NCBI RefSeq assembly: GCF_000426065.1
Contig: NZ_AUEQ01000009.1
Span: 248,001-312,000, forward strand
Reading direction: 5' to 3'
DNA: 64,000 nt
DNA from: Mycobacterium sp. URHD0025
GTDB lineage: Bacteria > Actinomycetota > Actinomycetes > Mycobacteriales > Mycobacteriaceae
Shown here: positions 40,705-50,226 of the stretch, piece by piece
How positions within the stretch are numbered: the first letter of the stretch is position 1
Layout of the letters: each line of letters opens with the position of its first letter
Translations under genes and position numbers: made by a program
Notes under the pieces: generated by a model
The model's database searches: none
What the model saw: the letters and a program-made list of their open reading frames with translations, nothing else
What the model was told of the DNA's origin: nothing

Positions 40705-41001
40705 CTAGGCCTGATCGTTTTGCTCGAAGGAGTCCGCAGAGCCCTTCAAACCGTCCGAGTAGTAATCGAGCAGTTCGGTTTTGACCGCCACGGAGCCGTC
40801 GACCCAATCCTTTTGCGCCAGATACCCTTCGCCGCCCTTCGCGAACCCGTCACCCATCTTGTCGTCCCCCCACGCGGCACCTTCGGACGCCAGGTTGGCA
40901 TGCAGGGAGGACAGCACGTTCTTCATCCTGACGCTGACATCATTCAGGTCCTTCGAGGTTGCGCGCAGCTCAGAAGGTCCGACACCGAGCTCGTCAGCCA
41001 T
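40705..41001 (-). CDS. Small WXG-type protein preceding the giant gene
   Basis: The 98-residue helical hairpin has the turn SEGAAWGDDKMGDGFAKGG and a C-terminal LLDYYSDGLKGSADSFEQN. It is paralogous to the protein at 15847-16143. Placed 56 bp before the giant gene and 4 bp after the YbaB-like gene, it is the likely Esx-type partner of the giant's N-terminal domain, as small Esx proteins are for CpnT. Unlike its paralogue it has no clear YxxxD/E motif. The start is ATG at 40999-41001, with a GAGGAG site just upstream. Confidence 0.82.
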   Translation of the reverse strand: MADELGVGPSELRATSKDLNDVSVRMKNVLSSLHANLASEGAAWGDDKMGDGFAKGGEGYLAQKDWVDGSVAVKTELLDYYSDGLKGSADSFEQNDQA

Positions 41002-41005
41002 CGGT

Positions 41006-41470
41006 TCAGCTCCTCACGGTGGGGAAGGCGGATTCGTCCGTGTCGTCGTCTTCAGGTTCGCGCGCCGGGGCCACCGCGGCCTCGGCGCCGTATACGGACC
41101 TGGTCAGGTCACGCAGATCGGGCGCACTGTCGACGATGTCCGACAGCGACGGCATCATCCGGCGGCGCTCGTCGATCGGCACCATCAGGGCAGCCGCCCG
41201 CTGCGCCACGATGTGCGCAGCGGACTGCGCGGCAGAGGTGACGTGGGCGCCGAGTTCCTCGAGGTCGTACTCGTCGAGGTACGCCTCGTCGATCGTGGTC
41301 TCGATGACATGGCCGCGGGCATCGACCGTTACCTGGACCAAGCCATCGGCCGCGTCAGCGGTCGCGGTCAGCTGTTGCTGCTCGCGCTGTACCGCCGCGA
41401 TATCGGCCATCTGCTCTTGGACCAGGGCAAGTACCTCGGTCATCTGATGCCGGAGGGCATCGTTGCTCAT
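41006..41470 (-). CDS. YbaB/EbfC-family protein heading the giant-protein transcript
   Basis: The 154-residue protein has the YbaB layout: helix VLALVQEQMADIAAVQREQ, strands GLVQVTVDARGHVIETTI, helix YLDEYDLEELGAHVTSAAQ, and a variable acidic tail ending FPTVRS. It is closely similar to the protein at 16140-16586 and more distantly to the EspL-like protein at 6631. ATG at 41468-41470 is chosen because it aligns with the paralogue start (MSNDALRH / MDNDTARH); a longer frame upstream shows no similarity. It is the first gene of the 25-kb minus-strand string and probably encodes an escort protein for the secreted products. Confidence 0.82.
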   Translation of the reverse strand: MSNDALRHQMTEVLALVQEQMADIAAVQREQQQLTATADAADGLVQVTVDARGHVIETTIDEAYLDEYDLEELGAHVTSAAQSAAHIVAQRAAALMVPIDERRRMMPSLSDIVDSAPDLRDLTRSVYGAEAAVAPAREPEDDDTDESAFPTVRS

Positions 41471-41576
41471 TCGGGCAAGTGTTCCAGATTCACCCAGGCG
41501 CTGCCAGGCAGTTAACCGAATCTGATTTGAGATTCCCATGTTTGAGCGGGCGCACAACACACCGGCGCGAAATTGC

Positions 41577-41589
41577 CATTGTCGCAATG
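41577..41589. promoter_or_regulatory. Palindrome in the promoter region of the giant-protein transcript
   Basis: CATTG-TCG-CAATG, a 5-bp inverted repeat with a 3-bp centre, lies just downstream of the -35-like box described next, where a -10 element would be expected. It is a candidate repressor site. The 41471-41720 spacer holds no gene that I can support. Confidence 0.35.
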
Positions 41590-41598
41590 CTGCTCGCA

Positions 41599-41604
41599 CG
41601 TCAA
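41599..41604 (-). promoter_or_regulatory. -35-like TTGACG upstream of the giant-protein transcript
   Basis: TTGACG on the minus strand, about 130 bp before the YbaB-like start. A 17-bp spacer leads to CAATGG, a poor -10. This is the only -35-like element I see in the 250-bp spacer. Confidence 0.35.
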
Positions 41605-41720
41605 TTTGCCGACGATGTCGAGATAGCGGAAGCCAACTGGATAGTCCCGTCCAGCAGCCGGTAGCTCACCCGCTCCGCGTCCGGGCGAGAAATATTTGCC
41701 TCGGTGGTGGCGCGGGCCGG

Positions 41721-43346
41721 TCAGCGGTACTGCGGCGCACCCCGCAACCGGGGAAACTTCTCGGCAACGGCCGCAGCCAATTCCAGATACGCTTGGAGCG
41801 TCGCCGGGTCCAGCAGGTCGAAATCGACGTCGGCACCCTCGGCCAGATGCGGATCGAACGGGATCATGTGTACCGAACGGCACCGCGCCTCGAAGTGCTC
41901 GTAGACCTTGTCCAGTTTGAGCTTCGCCGATCCGGGCCGCGAGGCGCTGAGCACCACATGCGCTTCGCGGACCAACGCGGAATGCCCGTGCTGCATCAAC
42001 CAGTCCAGCGTCGCCGATGCGCTCCGGGCCGCATCGATCGCCGGTGAACTGACCAGCACGATCGCATGCGCCAGATCGAGCACACCCGCCATGGCGGAAT
42101 GCATGATGCCGGTACCGCAGTCGGTGAGGATGATGTTGTAGTAACGCCGCAGGATGCTGACGGTGCGGCGATAGTCGGATTCGCCGAACACTTCCGAAAC
42201 CGCCGGTTCCTGCTCGCTGGCCAGAACTTCCAGCCGGCTGCCCGCCATCCGCGTGTGACTGCGCACGTCGGCGTAGCGCTCGATGTCGGGATCCGACAGC
42301 AGGTCGCGCACAGTGGACTGACTCGACGCGTCGCGCACCCGCTCGGCCAGTGTCCCGCGATCCGGGTTGGCGTCCACCGCGATCACCCGGTCGTGGCGCA
42401 TCATCGCCAGGGCCGAGCCCAATCCCAGTGTGGTCGTGGTCTTTCCGACACCGCCCTTGATCGACAGCACCGCGATCCGGAAGTCGCCGGCGATCGGCTG
42501 ACGGATCTGCGCCAGCAGGTCGTCCCGCTCACGCTCCCTCCGTGACTCACCGGGATTCACGCGGCCCGCACTGGCCAGATGCACAGCCCGGCGCCATCCC
42601 GAGTGAGGTGCGTTACGGGCACGGTTGATGATTCCGGCGTCGTCGAGCGAGGGCGGCACCGGGGAGTACTGCGGCGGCGGGGCCCCGCCCGCCTGCGGCG
42701 GCAGCGGAGGCAGCAAGCCGGGTGGCGGGATGAACCCCGGCGGCGGCAACGGCAGTGGAGGCAGCGGTGGTGGAGGAGGCGGCGGTGGTGCGGGCCTCGC
42801 CGCCGCCGGAGGCGGCACATGACCCGCCGCCGGCATATGACCCGCAGCCTCCGGCGGCAGGGCATGCCTCGGCGCCTCGGGCGGCGGTACTGGTCTCGGC
42901 TCCTCGGAATGCAGGGGCGGGATCGGGATCAAACCCGTCGGCGCTTCCGGACGCTCGGCAACCGGTGGCGCGGGCTCGGGCTGCGGCTCGGCGCTGCGCT
43001 GTTCGTCCAGGTCGAATCGTTCGGCGAATTCCCTCGACCCGATCGGGCTGTGCATCTGCCACGGGGGCGGGGCAAGCCGGCGGACCGGCGGGTCAGGGGC
43101 AGGGTCGGGCGCCGCTTGTACGGGTTCCGGGGGCTCTACCGGTGCGGGTGCAGGAGGCGGCGACACCGCGAAGGCGTCGGTCGTTTCATCGGCGGGCGAT
43201 GTGGCGGTATGGGCCTGCCGGGCCGTGCGTTGCGCCGCAATCTGTTCCAGCAAGGCGGCGGCCCGGGCCTCCACCTCGTCCAATTCACCAGGAGCCAAGT
43301 CGTCGAGCGAGGTGTGCTCACCGATCGGCTGATTCTCGTCCGGCAT
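41721..43346 (-). CDS. espI: EspI-like MinD/ParA ATPase with proline-rich N-terminus
   Basis: The first 260 residues are Pro/Ala-rich and disordered (PPPPPPPLPPLPLPPPG near residue 190). They are followed by HSGWRRAVHLASAGRVNPGE and a MinD-type ATPase with SIKGGVGKTTTTLG (about 298-311), VIAVDANPDRG and NIILTDCGTG. This matches EspI of ESX-1, which also joins a proline-rich region to a MinD-like ATPase and is reported to down-regulate secretion at low ATP. Its C-terminal third is paralogous to the protein at 3302-4321 (IPFD-HLAEGA-VD). It lies 12 bp downstream of mycP and ends the eccC-eccD-mycP-espI transcript. Confidence 0.88.
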   Translation of the reverse strand: MPDENQPIGEHTSLDDLAPGELDEVEARAAALLEQIAAQRTARQAHTATSPADETTDAFAVSPPPAPAPVEPPEPVQAAPDPAPDPPVRRLAPPPWQMHSPIGSREFAERFDLDEQRSAEPQPEPAPPVAERPEAPTGLIPIPPLHSEEPRPVPPPEAPRHALPPEAAGHMPAAGHVPPPAAARPAPPPPPPPPLPPLPLPPPGFIPPPGLLPPLPPQAGGAPPPQYSPVPPSLDDAGIINRARNAPHSGWRRAVHLASAGRVNPGESRRERERDDLLAQIRQPIAGDFRIAVLSIKGGVGKTTTTLGLGSALAMMRHDRVIAVDANPDRGTLAERVRDASSQSTVRDLLSDPDIERYADVRSHTRMAGSRLEVLASEQEPAVSEVFGESDYRRTVSILRRYYNIILTDCGTGIMHSAMAGVLDLAHAIVLVSSPAIDAARSASATLDWLMQHGHSALVREAHVVLSASRPGSAKLKLDKVYEHFEARCRSVHMIPFDPHLAEGADVDFDLLDPATLQAYLELAAAVAEKFPRLRGAPQYR

Positions 43347-43358
43347 CTTCCCCCTAAC

Positions 43359-44741
43359 TCACCTGGTGCGCCGCCGGGCAGCAGCCACCGCCACCGCCGC
43401 CACCATCAACGCAAGACACGCCGCGGTGACGGTGAAGACGATCCTGCGCGCCCGCACATTACCCGCATCAGGTTGCGGCGGGCCTGCGATCGGTGAAGCA
43501 GCCGTGACGTCGCGCTCGGCGGCCCCCGGTGGGAGCTGGTAGGTCAGTGCGGCGACTGGGTCCACGACTCCGTAACCCGTGGCCTGGTTGGGTCCATTCC
43601 CCGGGGTGCGTGCCGTCCGTTCGACCAGATCCTTGACCTCACCGGCGGTCAGGCCGGGGTAGCGCGACCTGATCAACGCCACCAGGCCCGACACGAACGG
43701 CGCTGCGAAGCTCGTGCCGTTCAGTGGTGCCAGCCCCTGCTGGCCCAGCTGTGCGTTGCTCAGACCGGGTCCGGCGGCGTCCAGTGACGTGACCCGCTCA
43801 CCCGGTGCCGCCACCGCCACCCACGGACCGTGCAGGCTGAAGTCGGCCGGGGTGGCCGACGTGGTGACGGCGCCGACGGTCAGCACGTAATCGGCGAACC
43901 AGGCCGGGCTGGCGATGGTGCTGACACTGTTCCAGCCGTTGTGCAGCGGCTGATTCGGATCGTTCATGTTGTTCTGCGCCTTGCACATGCTCTGGGAGTT
44001 GAAGTTGCCCGCGGCAGCCACCACCACGACATTGCGTTCGTAGGCGTACCGCACCGCACGCCCCAACTCCCTGTCGTCCATTCCCGCCGACACGGGTGCG
44101 CAGGCCACCTCCGACAAGTTGATCACCGTGGCCCCGAGGTCCACCGCCCGGGCGATCGCCAGCGCCAGCGTGTGGGTGTTGCCGTATCCGATCGATGTCG
44201 CGTTGGGATCGTCGTTCTGGCCGCTGCTGGTGCCCGCGACGCTGAAGGCGCCGCTGTTCTGCCGGATCGACAGGATCGTGGCCTCGGGGGCCACCCCGGC
44301 GAAGCTGTCGCCGTCGGCCGGAACCGCGCCGATGATGCCGGCGACCAGGGTGCCATGCGCGTCGCAGTCGACCAGGCCGTCGCTGTTCGACACATAGTCG
44401 CCGCCCGGCTCGAGCGCCGGGAGCCGCGGATGGCGGTTCACGCCGGTGTCGATCACCGCCACCTTCTGCCCGGCGCCGCGCGAAAAGCGCCATGCCCTGC
44501 GGTATTCGAGCATGGCCTCGGCGCTCGTCTGCTTGGTGAAATCGGTGCCGGGCAGCACGCCGGTGGGGATACCGCAGATCGACTTCTGTTCGGTCGGCTG
44601 TGCCGGGGCCACCGGCCCGCTGGGCGGCGGCCCGGGTTCGACGACGGGCGGCGTCACGGCACCGGCCGGCGGCGCGCCGAAGCCGGACAACGCGACGGTG
44701 AGAACGACGGTCACCACCGCCGCGGACCGCCGGGGGCTCAT
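43359..44741 (-). CDS. mycP: Mycosin, subtilisin-like ESX protease
   Basis: MycP is a membrane-anchored serine protease that caps and stabilises the ESX pore on the periplasmic side. This 460-residue protein has an N-terminal signal peptide (VVTVVLTVALSGFGAPPAGA), a proline-rich propeptide-like stretch and the subtilase triad Asp98 (VAVIDTG), His129 (DAHGTLVAG) and Ser344 (NGTSFAAP). A C-terminal membrane helix (IVFTVTAACLALMVAAVAVAA) ends in a basic tail. The ATG at 44739-44741 overlaps the eccD stop in a TGATG junction. The protease could in principle process the neighbouring giant substrate, but this is speculation. Confidence 0.95.
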   Translation of the reverse strand: MSPRRSAAVVTVVLTVALSGFGAPPAGAVTPPVVEPGPPPSGPVAPAQPTEQKSICGIPTGVLPGTDFTKQTSAEAMLEYRRAWRFSRGAGQKVAVIDTGVNRHPRLPALEPGGDYVSNSDGLVDCDAHGTLVAGIIGAVPADGDSFAGVAPEATILSIRQNSGAFSVAGTSSGQNDDPNATSIGYGNTHTLALAIARAVDLGATVINLSEVACAPVSAGMDDRELGRAVRYAYERNVVVVAAAGNFNSQSMCKAQNNMNDPNQPLHNGWNSVSTIASPAWFADYVLTVGAVTTSATPADFSLHGPWVAVAAPGERVTSLDAAGPGLSNAQLGQQGLAPLNGTSFAAPFVSGLVALIRSRYPGLTAGEVKDLVERTARTPGNGPNQATGYGVVDPVAALTYQLPPGAAERDVTAASPIAGPPQPDAGNVRARRIVFTVTAACLALMVAAVAVAAARRRTR

Positions 44742-46192
44742 CAGCCGTCCAGCCGTTCGTACAGTCCGAGCGGCCACAGAGCAAGCGGGATCACCGCGGC
44801 GACGGCCGCATAGTCGAGATACGCCACGGCCACATACACGGAGGCCATGCGCAGCTTTCGGCTGTCTCGGCCGACCACACGGACCACCCCGGCGACGGCC
44901 AGCACCGCCAGCACGACAACCCCGGTGAGCTGCAATGGCCACACCCCGGCCTGGGATTGCACACAGGTGACCAGCACGAGCGCCACAGCCGGCACGGCAA
45001 GCGCGGCGCGTTCGGGCCAGGTCGCGGCCCGGCGGCTGCGCAATGCCGGCACCGCAGCGCAGATCAGTGCGAAAGCGAAGGCGGCCCACCCTGTGTCGGT
45101 GCGCATCAGCGCCGTGGCGCTGATCAGCGCGGCCGTGGCGGCACCGGCCAGCAGGCCGGAGCGGGTCAGCACCGCCGAGTGCACCCGGTCCCACACCTGT
45201 TCCGCACTCGGCATGGGTGTGCCCGGCTGCGGCTGCACGGCCGACGTGGTGAACGGGTCGTCCGCCCGCGAGGCGCCCGCGGAAGCCGTCGGGTACTGGT
45301 CCAGCCGCGCCGTCAGCGCCGGCACCGCCAGGCAAGCGAACACCGCGACCACCGCGGCCAGGGTGGCCACGACTGCGACCGGCACACCCAGCGCCCGGGC
45401 ACCGAACGCCACCGCTCCGAAAGACAGCAGCACCTCGGCGGTCACGTAGGTCCAATGGCCGGCACCGATCACGCGGTGACAGAAGACGGTGAGCCCCAAC
45501 AGTATTGCGGACGCCGCGGCGAGGCCGACCGCACCGTGTGGGGCCGCCGCGACCCAACCTGCCGCGGTGCCGATGGCGATCACCGGCGGACCGGCCGCCG
45601 CGGCGATGTCGGCCCGGCCCAGGAACCGGCGCACGAATGCCGCACCGGCGATCAACACGGCAAGCGTCAGCGTCGCGGCGATCATGATCGTCGGCCGGTG
45701 CGCCGACAACGCGGGGGCCAGCAGGAGCACCACCCACACTGCCGAGCAGAGCCACAATCCTGTGAAGGCCATCGTTCGCGCCGCGGTGGCACTCCAGGCC
45801 GCGTACGACGCCCGGTTCAGCCGGGCCGCGGCATCCACCACATCGTCGTACAGCGTGGGTGGCGACAACGCGCGGCGAGCCGAGAGGCGCAGCAGCTCAC
45901 CGTTTTCCACCCCGGCCTCGCGCAGGGTCCGGTCGGGTGCCAGCGCACCGGACCGGTCTTGGCGACTGAGCTCCCAGAAGGTCCGCCGCTCGTCGCGGTC
46001 GGCCATGTCGTCACTGCGCTCGTCGTCGCGGGACTTGATCAGCCGGGCCAGCTCTGGAAGGAAGGCCGCCACCGGGACGTCGGCCGGGAGCGCGACATCG
46101 AGTTGGGTGCGCCCGCCCACCACCGACACCCGGATCGCCTCGGGCGCAGCGGACACCACGTGGACCGCGCGAAGCTCCTCGACCCCGGTCAC
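44741..46192 (-). CDS. eccD: ESX membrane-channel protein EccD (first copy)
   Basis: EccD forms the inner-membrane vestibule of the type VII pore. This 483-residue protein has the ubiquitin-like cytosolic N-terminal domain (IRVSVVGGRTQLDVALPADV, about residues 20-110) followed by about eleven hydrophobic helices from residue 140 to the end. The GTG start at 46190-46192 overlaps the eccC stop (GTGA), and the stop overlaps the mycP start. It is clearly diverged from the second EccD at 50312-51814: the central cytosolic loop (PTASAGASRADDPFTTSAVQ) differs, and the C-terminal hallmark PLREFSPVMRRQVEIL is absent. It might be a specialised subunit of a heterodimeric vestibule. Confidence 0.88.
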   Translation of the reverse strand: MTGVEELRAVHVVSAAPEAIRVSVVGGRTQLDVALPADVPVAAFLPELARLIKSRDDERSDDMADRDERRTFWELSRQDRSGALAPDRTLREAGVENGELLRLSARRALSPPTLYDDVVDAAARLNRASYAAWSATAARTMAFTGLWLCSAVWVVLLLAPALSAHRPTIMIAATLTLAVLIAGAAFVRRFLGRADIAAAAGPPVIAIGTAAGWVAAAPHGAVGLAAASAILLGLTVFCHRVIGAGHWTYVTAEVLLSFGAVAFGARALGVPVAVVATLAAVVAVFACLAVPALTARLDQYPTASAGASRADDPFTTSAVQPQPGTPMPSAEQVWDRVHSAVLTRSGLLAGAATAALISATALMRTDTGWAAFAFALICAAVPALRSRRAATWPERAALAVPAVALVLVTCVQSQAGVWPLQLTGVVVLAVLAVAGVVRVVGRDSRKLRMASVYVAVAYLDYAAVAAVIPLALWPLGLYERLDG

Positions 46193-49100
46193 AGGTCGGG
46201 CATCCTCGACAGTTGCACCACACCGCTGCGGGTGCTCCGCGAAACCAGCATGCCGCGGCCCGGAGGCATCGCGCTGGCCTTGTAACCGCCGAACAGACCG
46301 CCCTCGTCTTTGCTGCCGCTCATCACCAAACCGTTGCAGGACAGGTCTTTCAGGCGGCCGACGATCGGGTCCATCATCGCCCGCCCGGCACCGCCGCTGC
46401 GCCGGGTGACCACGACGCGCAGCCCGATGTCACGCGCCTGTGGCAGAAACTCCACCAGCGGGCCGAGCGGATGGCTCAGGGAACCACCGGGGATCAGGTC
46501 GTAGTCGTCGATCATCACGAACAGGTCCGGACCCGACCACCAGGATCGTTCCTTGAGCTGCTGCTGAGTGATGTCGTTGGGTGGCAGGCGATCTCTGAGG
46601 GCACCGGCCAGTGCCGTCATCAGATCCGTACACGACTGCGGGGCCGTGGCATAGCCGCCGAGGTATTCGTCGGGGACGACGCCGAGCATCGAGCGACGGA
46701 AATCGACCAGGATGATCTTGGCCTCGAGCGGGCTGGCGTTCTCCATCACACCGGCCGCGATGTTGCGCAACAGACCGGTCTTTCCGCATTCGGTGTCGGC
46801 GAACGCCACCAGGTGCGGCTGGGAGTCGAAATCCAGGATCACCGGCGCCAGCTCTTCCTCGTTGATGCCGATCGCGATTCGTGACTTGCTGAGTTGACCG
46901 GCATCGCGGGCCACCCGTACGACATCGTCGCGGTTGACGTCGTGCGGCAACATCCGCACCTTCGGCGCCTCGCGGTCCTGGTAGTGGGCGCGTACCGCCT
47001 CGACGGCTCCGGCGACCCCGGCAGGCAGATCCTCCACGGTCGAGCTGGAGTCCAGCCGCGGCAATCCGATCAGGATGTGCAGCCGCTCGGAATTGATGCC
47101 CCGGCCTGGCCGACCGATCGGCACCAGTTCGGCGGACCGGCGCGCCACCTCGCTGTCGATCGGGTCGCCGAGCCGGAGCTCGACGCGGGTGCCGAGCATG
47201 TCCTTGACCGCAGGCCGGATCTCCATCCAGCGCGAGGCGGTGATCGCCACGTGCACACCGTAGGACAGACCCTGGATGGCCAGGGACTGGATCACCGGGT
47301 CGAGCTGCTCGAAATCGCTCTTGATCGACGCCCAGCCGTCGACCACCAGCACCACATCGCCGAAGTTGTCCTGGCTCAACGGATCCAGCGCCGCCTCGGC
47401 CGGCGGCAGGCCGGCCAGCAGGGCCTTGCGCTGACGGAAGTCGCGCATCGACTCGATACCGAGGTCGCGGAACAGTTGCTCCCGGCTCCGCAGCACGCCG
47501 GCGACCTCGGCAACGGTGCGCCGGATGGCGTCGGCGTCCATCCGGCCGGCCACGCCGCCGACGTGCGGCAGCTTCGCCAGGCTGGTCAGGGTGCCGCCGC
47601 CGAAGTCCAAGCAGTAGAACTGCAACTGCTCGGGAGTGTGGGTGGCGGCGGCGGACAGGATCAGGGTGCGCAGCGCGGTGGACTTGCCCGATTGCGGCCC
47701 GCCGACCACGGCCACGTTGCCCTGGGCGCCGGACAGGTCGACCATCAGCACATCGCGGCGCTGATCGTAGGGCCGGTCCACCACACCCATCGGCATCCAC
47801 AGCCGGCCGTTGAGGTTCTGCGGCGACGACCAATCCGATTCCGGCAGAAGCTCGTTCACCGCGGGGCTGTCGTCCAGCGGCGGCAGCCACACCTCGTGAG
47901 CCGGCCTGCCGTGACCGCGCAGCCTGCTGACCACCATGTCGAGCAACGTGGTCTTGCTAGGCCCGGAACTCGCCCTTTCCGGCTCGGCCTCCGGAACATC
48001 GTGCGGCAACGACACTCTCGCGGGCACCGGATCCTTCTTGACCGGGGTCGCGGTGAACAGCTTGGGCGCCAGCGCCCCCAACTGCGTCACCCGCCCGGTG
48101 CGCGCCGAGACGCGCGGCTTGACGTACTCACCGGACACGTAGCACGCGTTGAACCGGATCGGTTCGGAAGCATCGCATTTCAGGAATGCCGAACCGGGAA
48201 CGCTGGGCAGGTGATAGGCGTCGGGTACGCCAAGCACGCTGCGTGACTCACCGGCCGAGAACGTCTTGAGACCGATCCGGTAGGACAGGTGCGAGTCCAG
48301 GCCGCGCAGCTTTCCCTCTTCGAGTCGCTGTGAGGCCAGCAGCAGGTGCATGTGCAGGGAGCGGCCCAGCCGGCCGATCATCACGAACAGCTCGGCGAAA
48401 TCGGGTTTCTGCGAGAGCAGTTCGGAGAACTCGTCGACGACGATGAACAGTGCGGGCAGCGGTTCGAGGTCCGCGCCTGCCGCGCGGGCGCGCTCGTATT
48501 CGGTGACGTTCGGGAAGTTTCCCGCGGAGCGCAACAGCTCCTGGCGCCGGTTCATCTCGCCCGCCAGCGCGTCGCGCATGCGGTCCACCATGGTCAGCTC
48601 GTCTTCGAGGTTGGTGATGATGGCCGCGATGTGGGCGATACCGTCCAGCCCCAAAAACGTGGCCCCGCCCTTGAAGTCGACCAGGACCAGGTTGAGCTGC
48701 TCGGGTGAGTGCGAGGTGATCATCGACAACACCAGGGTGCGCAGGAATTCCGACTTGCCCGATCCGGTGGCGCCGATGCACAGCCCGTGCGGGCCCATGC
48801 CACCCTCGGCGGCCTCCTTGATGTCGAGCTCGATGGGCTGACCGTTCGGGGTGATACCGATCGGCACCCGCAACCGCTCCCGCGGGGACCGCTGCCGCCA
48901 TATCTGTTCGGGCACGATGCCCGCGGCGTCGGGGATCTTCAACAGCGCCATCAGGCCCGGGTCGACCGCCCTCGAATCGGCTTCCAGGCTGACGATGTGC
49001 GCGGCGTTCGCCGGGCGGTAGCGTCCGATCCGCCGGGCCGTGGTCTCGGCCTCGGGGATCGTGATCGTGTCCGGGGTGGCGAAGCGTTCGACACCCACCG

Positions 49101-50226
49101 CGGTGCGGGCCGCCACATCGTCGCCCTCGACGACCAGTTGCAGGCTGCGACGGGCCGATGCGCCGGCGCGCAGACCGTTGAGGTCCAGCAGCGTCACACT
49201 GTCCAGCCCGGCATCGGTGATCAACTGCTCGTCGCCGGTGACGAATCCGTCGTCCAGCACGACGACCAGTTGTTTGAGGCCCTGCGTCGGTTGGGCGTTG
49301 CGGGTGAACCGGCCGCGTTCGGCCAGCTCCGCGGCGAGCGCGGTCTCCATCAGCTCGAGCGTGGGGAACAGCAGCCGCATCGAACCCATGCCGTCGCGGG
49401 TCGACGCATGCTGCGCGTGCGGCAGCCATTTGACCCAGCTCCAGTTCTCACCGTCGGGGTTGGCCGTGACGATCGCCACCTGCACGTGGTCAGGGCCGTG
49501 AAAGGTGCACAGTTCCAGCACCATCGACCGCACCAGCTGCTGCGCGAGCTTGCGTTCCCCTTCGAACGTGATGGTGGGGAACGCGCGCAGCGACACCGCG
49601 GTCGGCAGTGCGTGCACCACCGAATGGGTCTTGACGAACCTGCGCAGTGCGACCGTCGAGACCGGTTCCAGATCCTCGGGCGGCCCGGTCTCGGGGGCCA
49701 TCAACCGGGTCGCCAACCGGTGGGTCCCGATCCCGACGCGGATGTGGCAGTAATCCGCGTCGCTGGGCCGCCGCTCCCACATGCGCCGCGTGCCCACCAC
49801 ATCGCTCAGCGCCCGTGGATCGGGGTGGCTCCATTCCAGTGCCGTCCGTTGTTCGGCGCCGGTGGTGTCGGCTTCCTCGCGAAGATTGGCCAGATAACTG
49901 AAGTAGTCCTTGCGTTCCTCGTTGAGCTCGGCGGCGGCTTTGCCCGTGCGGTTCCCGCCGCCCATGAACATGCCGACCATCGACATGATCATCATCATCG
50001 GGAAGAGCAGGAACATCGGGCTTCTGGCCATGTCCCGGCCGCCGACCGTGACCATCAGCGCGATCATGCCGATCACCGCGACGAGCATCACGAACGGCAT
50101 CAGACGCATCATCAGGTTGCCCGGAATGGCCCGTGGCACCTCGGGCGGTGGGGCCAGGTTGACCTCGCCTCCGGGCATCCGAGGCGGCGCCACCCGAAGG
50201 CGGCGGACGAACCCCTGCGTACTCAA
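46189..50226 (-). CDS. eccC: ESX FtsK/SpoIIIE-type ATPase EccC (fused)
   Basis: EccC is the motor that recognises Esx substrates and drives export. The 1,345-residue product begins STQGFVRRLRVAPPRMPGG, then two membrane helices (about residues 35-80), a DUF-type domain, and three ATPase domains. Walker A Lys491 is in GATGSGKSEFLR, Lys848 in GGPQSGKSTALR and Lys1149 in DTECGKTGLL, with acidic Walker B segments LVLVDFKGG, VLVVDGWA and FVMIDDYD. It is a single chain, as in ESX-2 to ESX-5, not split as in ESX-1. I chose the TTG at 50224-50226, since family members begin just before this motif; an ATG at 50178 would lose the conserved start. Confidence 0.94.
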   Translation of the reverse strand: MSTQGFVRRLRVAPPRMPGGEVNLAPPPEVPRAIPGNLMMRLMPFVMLVAVIGMIALMVTVGGRDMARSPMFLLFPMMMIMSMVGMFMGGGNRTGKAAAELNEERKDYFSYLANLREEADTTGAEQRTALEWSHPDPRALSDVVGTRRMWERRPSDADYCHIRVGIGTHRLATRLMAPETGPPEDLEPVSTVALRRFVKTHSVVHALPTAVSLRAFPTITFEGERKLAQQLVRSMVLELCTFHGPDHVQVAIVTANPDGENWSWVKWLPHAQHASTRDGMGSMRLLFPTLELMETALAAELAERGRFTRNAQPTQGLKQLVVVLDDGFVTGDEQLITDAGLDSVTLLDLNGLRAGASARRSLQLVVEGDDVAARTAVGVERFATPDTITIPEAETTARRIGRYRPANAAHIVSLEADSRAVDPGLMALLKIPDAAGIVPEQIWRQRSPRERLRVPIGITPNGQPIELDIKEAAEGGMGPHGLCIGATGSGKSEFLRTLVLSMITSHSPEQLNLVLVDFKGGATFLGLDGIAHIAAIITNLEDELTMVDRMRDALAGEMNRRQELLRSAGNFPNVTEYERARAAGADLEPLPALFIVVDEFSELLSQKPDFAELFVMIGRLGRSLHMHLLLASQRLEEGKLRGLDSHLSYRIGLKTFSAGESRSVLGVPDAYHLPSVPGSAFLKCDASEPIRFNACYVSGEYVKPRVSARTGRVTQLGALAPKLFTATPVKKDPVPARVSLPHDVPEAEPERASSGPSKTTLLDMVVSRLRGHGRPAHEVWLPPLDDSPAVNELLPESDWSSPQNLNGRLWMPMGVVDRPYDQRRDVLMVDLSGAQGNVAVVGGPQSGKSTALRTLILSAAATHTPEQLQFYCLDFGGGTLTSLAKLPHVGGVAGRMDADAIRRTVAEVAGVLRSREQLFRDLGIESMRDFRQRKALLAGLPPAEAALDPLSQDNFGDVVLVVDGWASIKSDFEQLDPVIQSLAIQGLSYGVHVAITASRWMEIRPAVKDMLGTRVELRLGDPIDSEVARRSAELVPIGRPGRGINSERLHILIGLPRLDSSSTVEDLPAGVAGAVEAVRAHYQDREAPKVRMLPHDVNRDDVVRVARDAGQLSKSRIAIGINEEELAPVILDFDSQPHLVAFADTECGKTGLLRNIAAGVMENASPLEAKIILVDFRRSMLGVVPDEYLGGYATAPQSCTDLMTALAGALRDRLPPNDITQQQLKERSWWSGPDLFVMIDDYDLIPGGSLSHPLGPLVEFLPQARDIGLRVVVTRRSGGAGRAMMDPIVGRLKDLSCNGLVMSGSKDEGGLFGGYKASAMPPGRGMLVSRSTRSGVVQLSRMPDL

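Noticed and set aside
41471..41599. N-terminal extension of the YbaB-like gene
   Set aside because: It has no similarity to the paralogue at 16140-16586, whose start aligns with ATG 41470, and it would cover the promoter-like region.
44742..45755. N-terminal extension of mycP
   Set aside because: It overlaps eccD in another frame; the signal peptide begins at the ATG at 44741.
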